DNA from: Algoriphagus locisalis
GTDB taxonomy: Bacteria; Bacteroidota; Bacteroidia; Cytophagales; Cyclobacteriaceae
DNA length: 64,000 nt
NCBI RefSeq assembly: GCF_900116615.1
Contig: NZ_FPBF01000001.1
Coordinates: 601,625-665,624 of the forward strand
Reading direction: 5' to 3'
Part shown: piece after piece, positions 62,666 through 64,000 of the stretch
Numbering within the stretch: position 1 is the first letter of the stretch
Layout of the letters: each line of letters opens with the position of its first letter
The notes under the pieces: generated by a model
Told to the model about the DNA's origin: nothing
Databases searched by the model: none
What the model saw: only the letters and a program-made list of their open reading frames with translations
Position numbers and translations under genes: made by a program

Positions 62666-64000
62666 TTAAACAAGTTCCCTTAAATCCACAGGAACAACTC
62701 TACTCACTCCAGCCTCAATCATAGTAATGCCATAGATAATATCCGTGCTGGCCATGGTGCGCTTATTATGCGTCACGATGATAAACTGGGATTCGGCACT
62801 GAATTTCTGGATGATGGTATTGAACTTGTCAATATTCGCATCATCAAGCGGAGCATCTACCTCATCAAAAATACAGAAAGGAGCAGGCTTCAAGAGGTAA
62901 ATAGAAAAGAGTAGGGAGGTGGCTGTTAGGGTTTTCTCTCCTCCGGAAAGTTGATTAATACTCAGAGGACGTTTGCCTTTAGGCTTCGCCAAAATCTCTA
63001 TCGCAGATTCCAGTGGATTGCTAGGATCCACCAACGTCAGGTCACAGTCATCCTGTTCGGTAAAGAGGGAACGGAATACCTTGACGAAGTTTTCCTTGAT
63101 TTTTGCAAATGCATCCAGGAACGTTTCCTTGGCTACCTGATCAATTTCCTGAATGGTAGTAAGCAAGGATTGCTTGGCTTTGATCAAATCCTCTTTTTGG
63201 GCAGTGATAAAATCGTAGCGAACCTTGATTTCATCGTAAGCCTCCATGGCCATAGGATTGATAGGGCCAATTTTCTCCAGCTTTTCTTTTTGCCTGCTAA
63301 CTAGCTCACGAAGCTTTTCCTCAGCAAATTCCCTGAATTCCTCATCTATATCAGGATTTTCCTCCATCAATTCGTCCAAATCCAGTTCAAACTCTACGCT
63401 GAGTCTTTCTTTCATTCCAGCCATCTTCAGCTTGATTTCATTTACTGTATTTTCCAGTTCATGTATCAGCTGATCATAGCTTTCCTTGGATTTCTGTATG
63501 CTCCGGATCTTTTGATCTGTCTCGTCTATATTCCCTCGGGAAGCATAATAATCCTTCTCAGCTTCCTGCACTCCTTTTTCTATGCCTTCTTTTTCAGAAT
63601 ACAACTCGATCAGTTCGTCGTCTTTGACCTCATTATTGTCCAGCAAAGATTTCACTTCAGTGTCAAGTGAGGAAAGTTCGGTTTGCGACTTACCAATTCG
63701 TTCTTTCGACCCCTCGTATGCAGACTGCTTGAACTCTATTTCCTGATCCAAACTCGTGACACGGTTCAGATGCTGGTGATAAAGGATGTTTTCCGCATTG
63801 AAAGCCTGAGATTTTTCGGAGAGAAGTGCAGATTCCTTTTCATAGGTTTCATTCAATTCCTCCAGCTCATCGTGCATGGCTTCAAACTCAGCACGCTCAT
63901 CAAAAAGCTGCGGCTGAATCTCAGTCAAACTCTCTTCTATGGAAGCTATTCTGTCCAGAATATCCTCCCGCTTATTGGCATTGGAGCTGAGTAATTCCGC
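62666..64000 (-). CDS. smc: Chromosome segregation protein SMC (C-terminal part)
   Basis: The last 440 or so residues of SMC; the gene continues past the window edge (the frame is open and the TTG at 63928 is not a start). Seen are the coiled-coil arm, the LSVEFELDLDELMEENPDID region, and the ATPase lobe with signature LSGGEKTLTATSLLFSI and Walker B FCIFDEVDAPLDD. The protein organises and segregates the chromosome as a ring with ScpA/ScpB. Its last codons differ from the displaced 3' copy in LV against LD. Confidence 0.97.
   Translation of the reverse strand, partial: AELLSSNANKREDILDRIASIEESLTEIQPQLFDERAEFEAMHDELEELNETYEKESALLSEKSQAFNAENILYHQHLNRVTSLDQEIEFKQSAYEGSKERIGKSQTELSSLDTEVKSLLDNNEVKDDELIELYSEKEGIEKGVQEAEKDYYASRGNIDETDQKIRSIQKSKESYDQLIHELENTVNEIKLKMAGMKERLSVEFELDLDELMEENPDIDEEFREFAEEKLRELVSRQKEKLEKIGPINPMAMEAYDEIKVRYDFITAQKEDLIKAKQSLLTTIQEIDQVAKETFLDAFAKIKENFVKVFRSLFTEQDDCDLTLVDPSNPLESAIEILAKPKGKRPLSINQLSGGEKTLTATSLLFSIYLLKPAPFCIFDEVDAPLDDANIDKFNTIIQKFSAESQFIIVTHNKRTMASTDIIYGITMIEAGVSRVVPVDLRELV
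62671..62713. repeat. Perfect 43-base direct repeat flanking the KilA-N gene (right copy)
   Basis: CAAGTTCCCTTAAATCC... identical to 61598-61640. It lies over the final codons of smc and, with the left copy, brackets a unit of 1.07 kb. Confidence 0.85.

Overview
This is a 64 kb chromosomal stretch of a Bacteroidota bacterium, most likely a Cytophagales member of the Cyclobacteriaceae (Algoriphagus-like). That placement is inferred from gene families, not from a database match. The supporting signs are an Oar-type TonB receptor, a DcaP-like porin, 6-bladed beta-propeller and DUF4136/DUF4230 lipoproteins, PadR-linked FtsX/MacB permeases, an AT-leaning sequence with few Shine-Dalgarno sites, and one clear TTTG-N21-TAnnTTTG promoter. 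I saw no rRNA, tRNA, CRISPR array, intact transposase or complete prophage.

Layout. 0-11 kb: the end of a glycerate kinase gene, small membrane and acidic proteins, a lone receiver protein, a dCMP deaminase-type enzyme, MurB, an ergothioneine pair (EgtB, EgtD) behind an aspartoacylase-like hydrolase, and a phosphoglucomutase. 11-22 kb: two envelope proteins facing a long minus-strand block. That block holds DUF502, topoisomerase IB, MscS and YihY, then HPPD, and a SatD-DUF3307-BASS-PlsC operon whose promoter region carries three identical 20-bp palindromes at an exact 28-bp period. 22-31 kb: a Tat/lipoprotein sugar-catabolic operon (Gfo/Idh/MocA, sugar isomerase, PmoA-like), MsrA/MsrB with an aldose epimerase, and an aldo/keto reductase. 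31-42 kb: an unexplained lipoprotein/coiled-coil pair, a large heme-c beta-propeller lipoprotein, and a PadR regulator with an ABC permease. 42-48.6 kb: a disturbed region with a flavin monooxygenase gene, a truncated second copy of its 3' end, an (AT)19 tract, and two copies of a structured intergenic repeat. 49-53 kb: a potassium cluster (frameshifted porin, TrkH, KdpE-like regulator, KdpD-like kinase). 53-59 kb: an Oar-type TonB receptor and a phosphodiesterase behind a Pho-box-like site, and a Crp/Fnr regulator that looks truncated. 59-64 kb: pirin, GH43, and the 3' end of smc, where a KilA-N gene lies between two copies of the smc terminus.

Best candidates for something new. (1) The SatD-DUF3307 operon. 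SatD shows the two spaced aspartates and other hallmarks of a class III nucleotide-cyclase-like fold plus a C-terminal HTH, and it is translationally coupled to a membrane protein with four helical His/Asp pairs. This could be a cyclase-plus-membrane-effector signalling module with autoregulation. (2) The KilA-N cassette at smc, which looks like a small integrated unit that rebuilds the 3' end of an essential gene. Both are inferences from sequence reading, and the decisive tests are stated in the findings.
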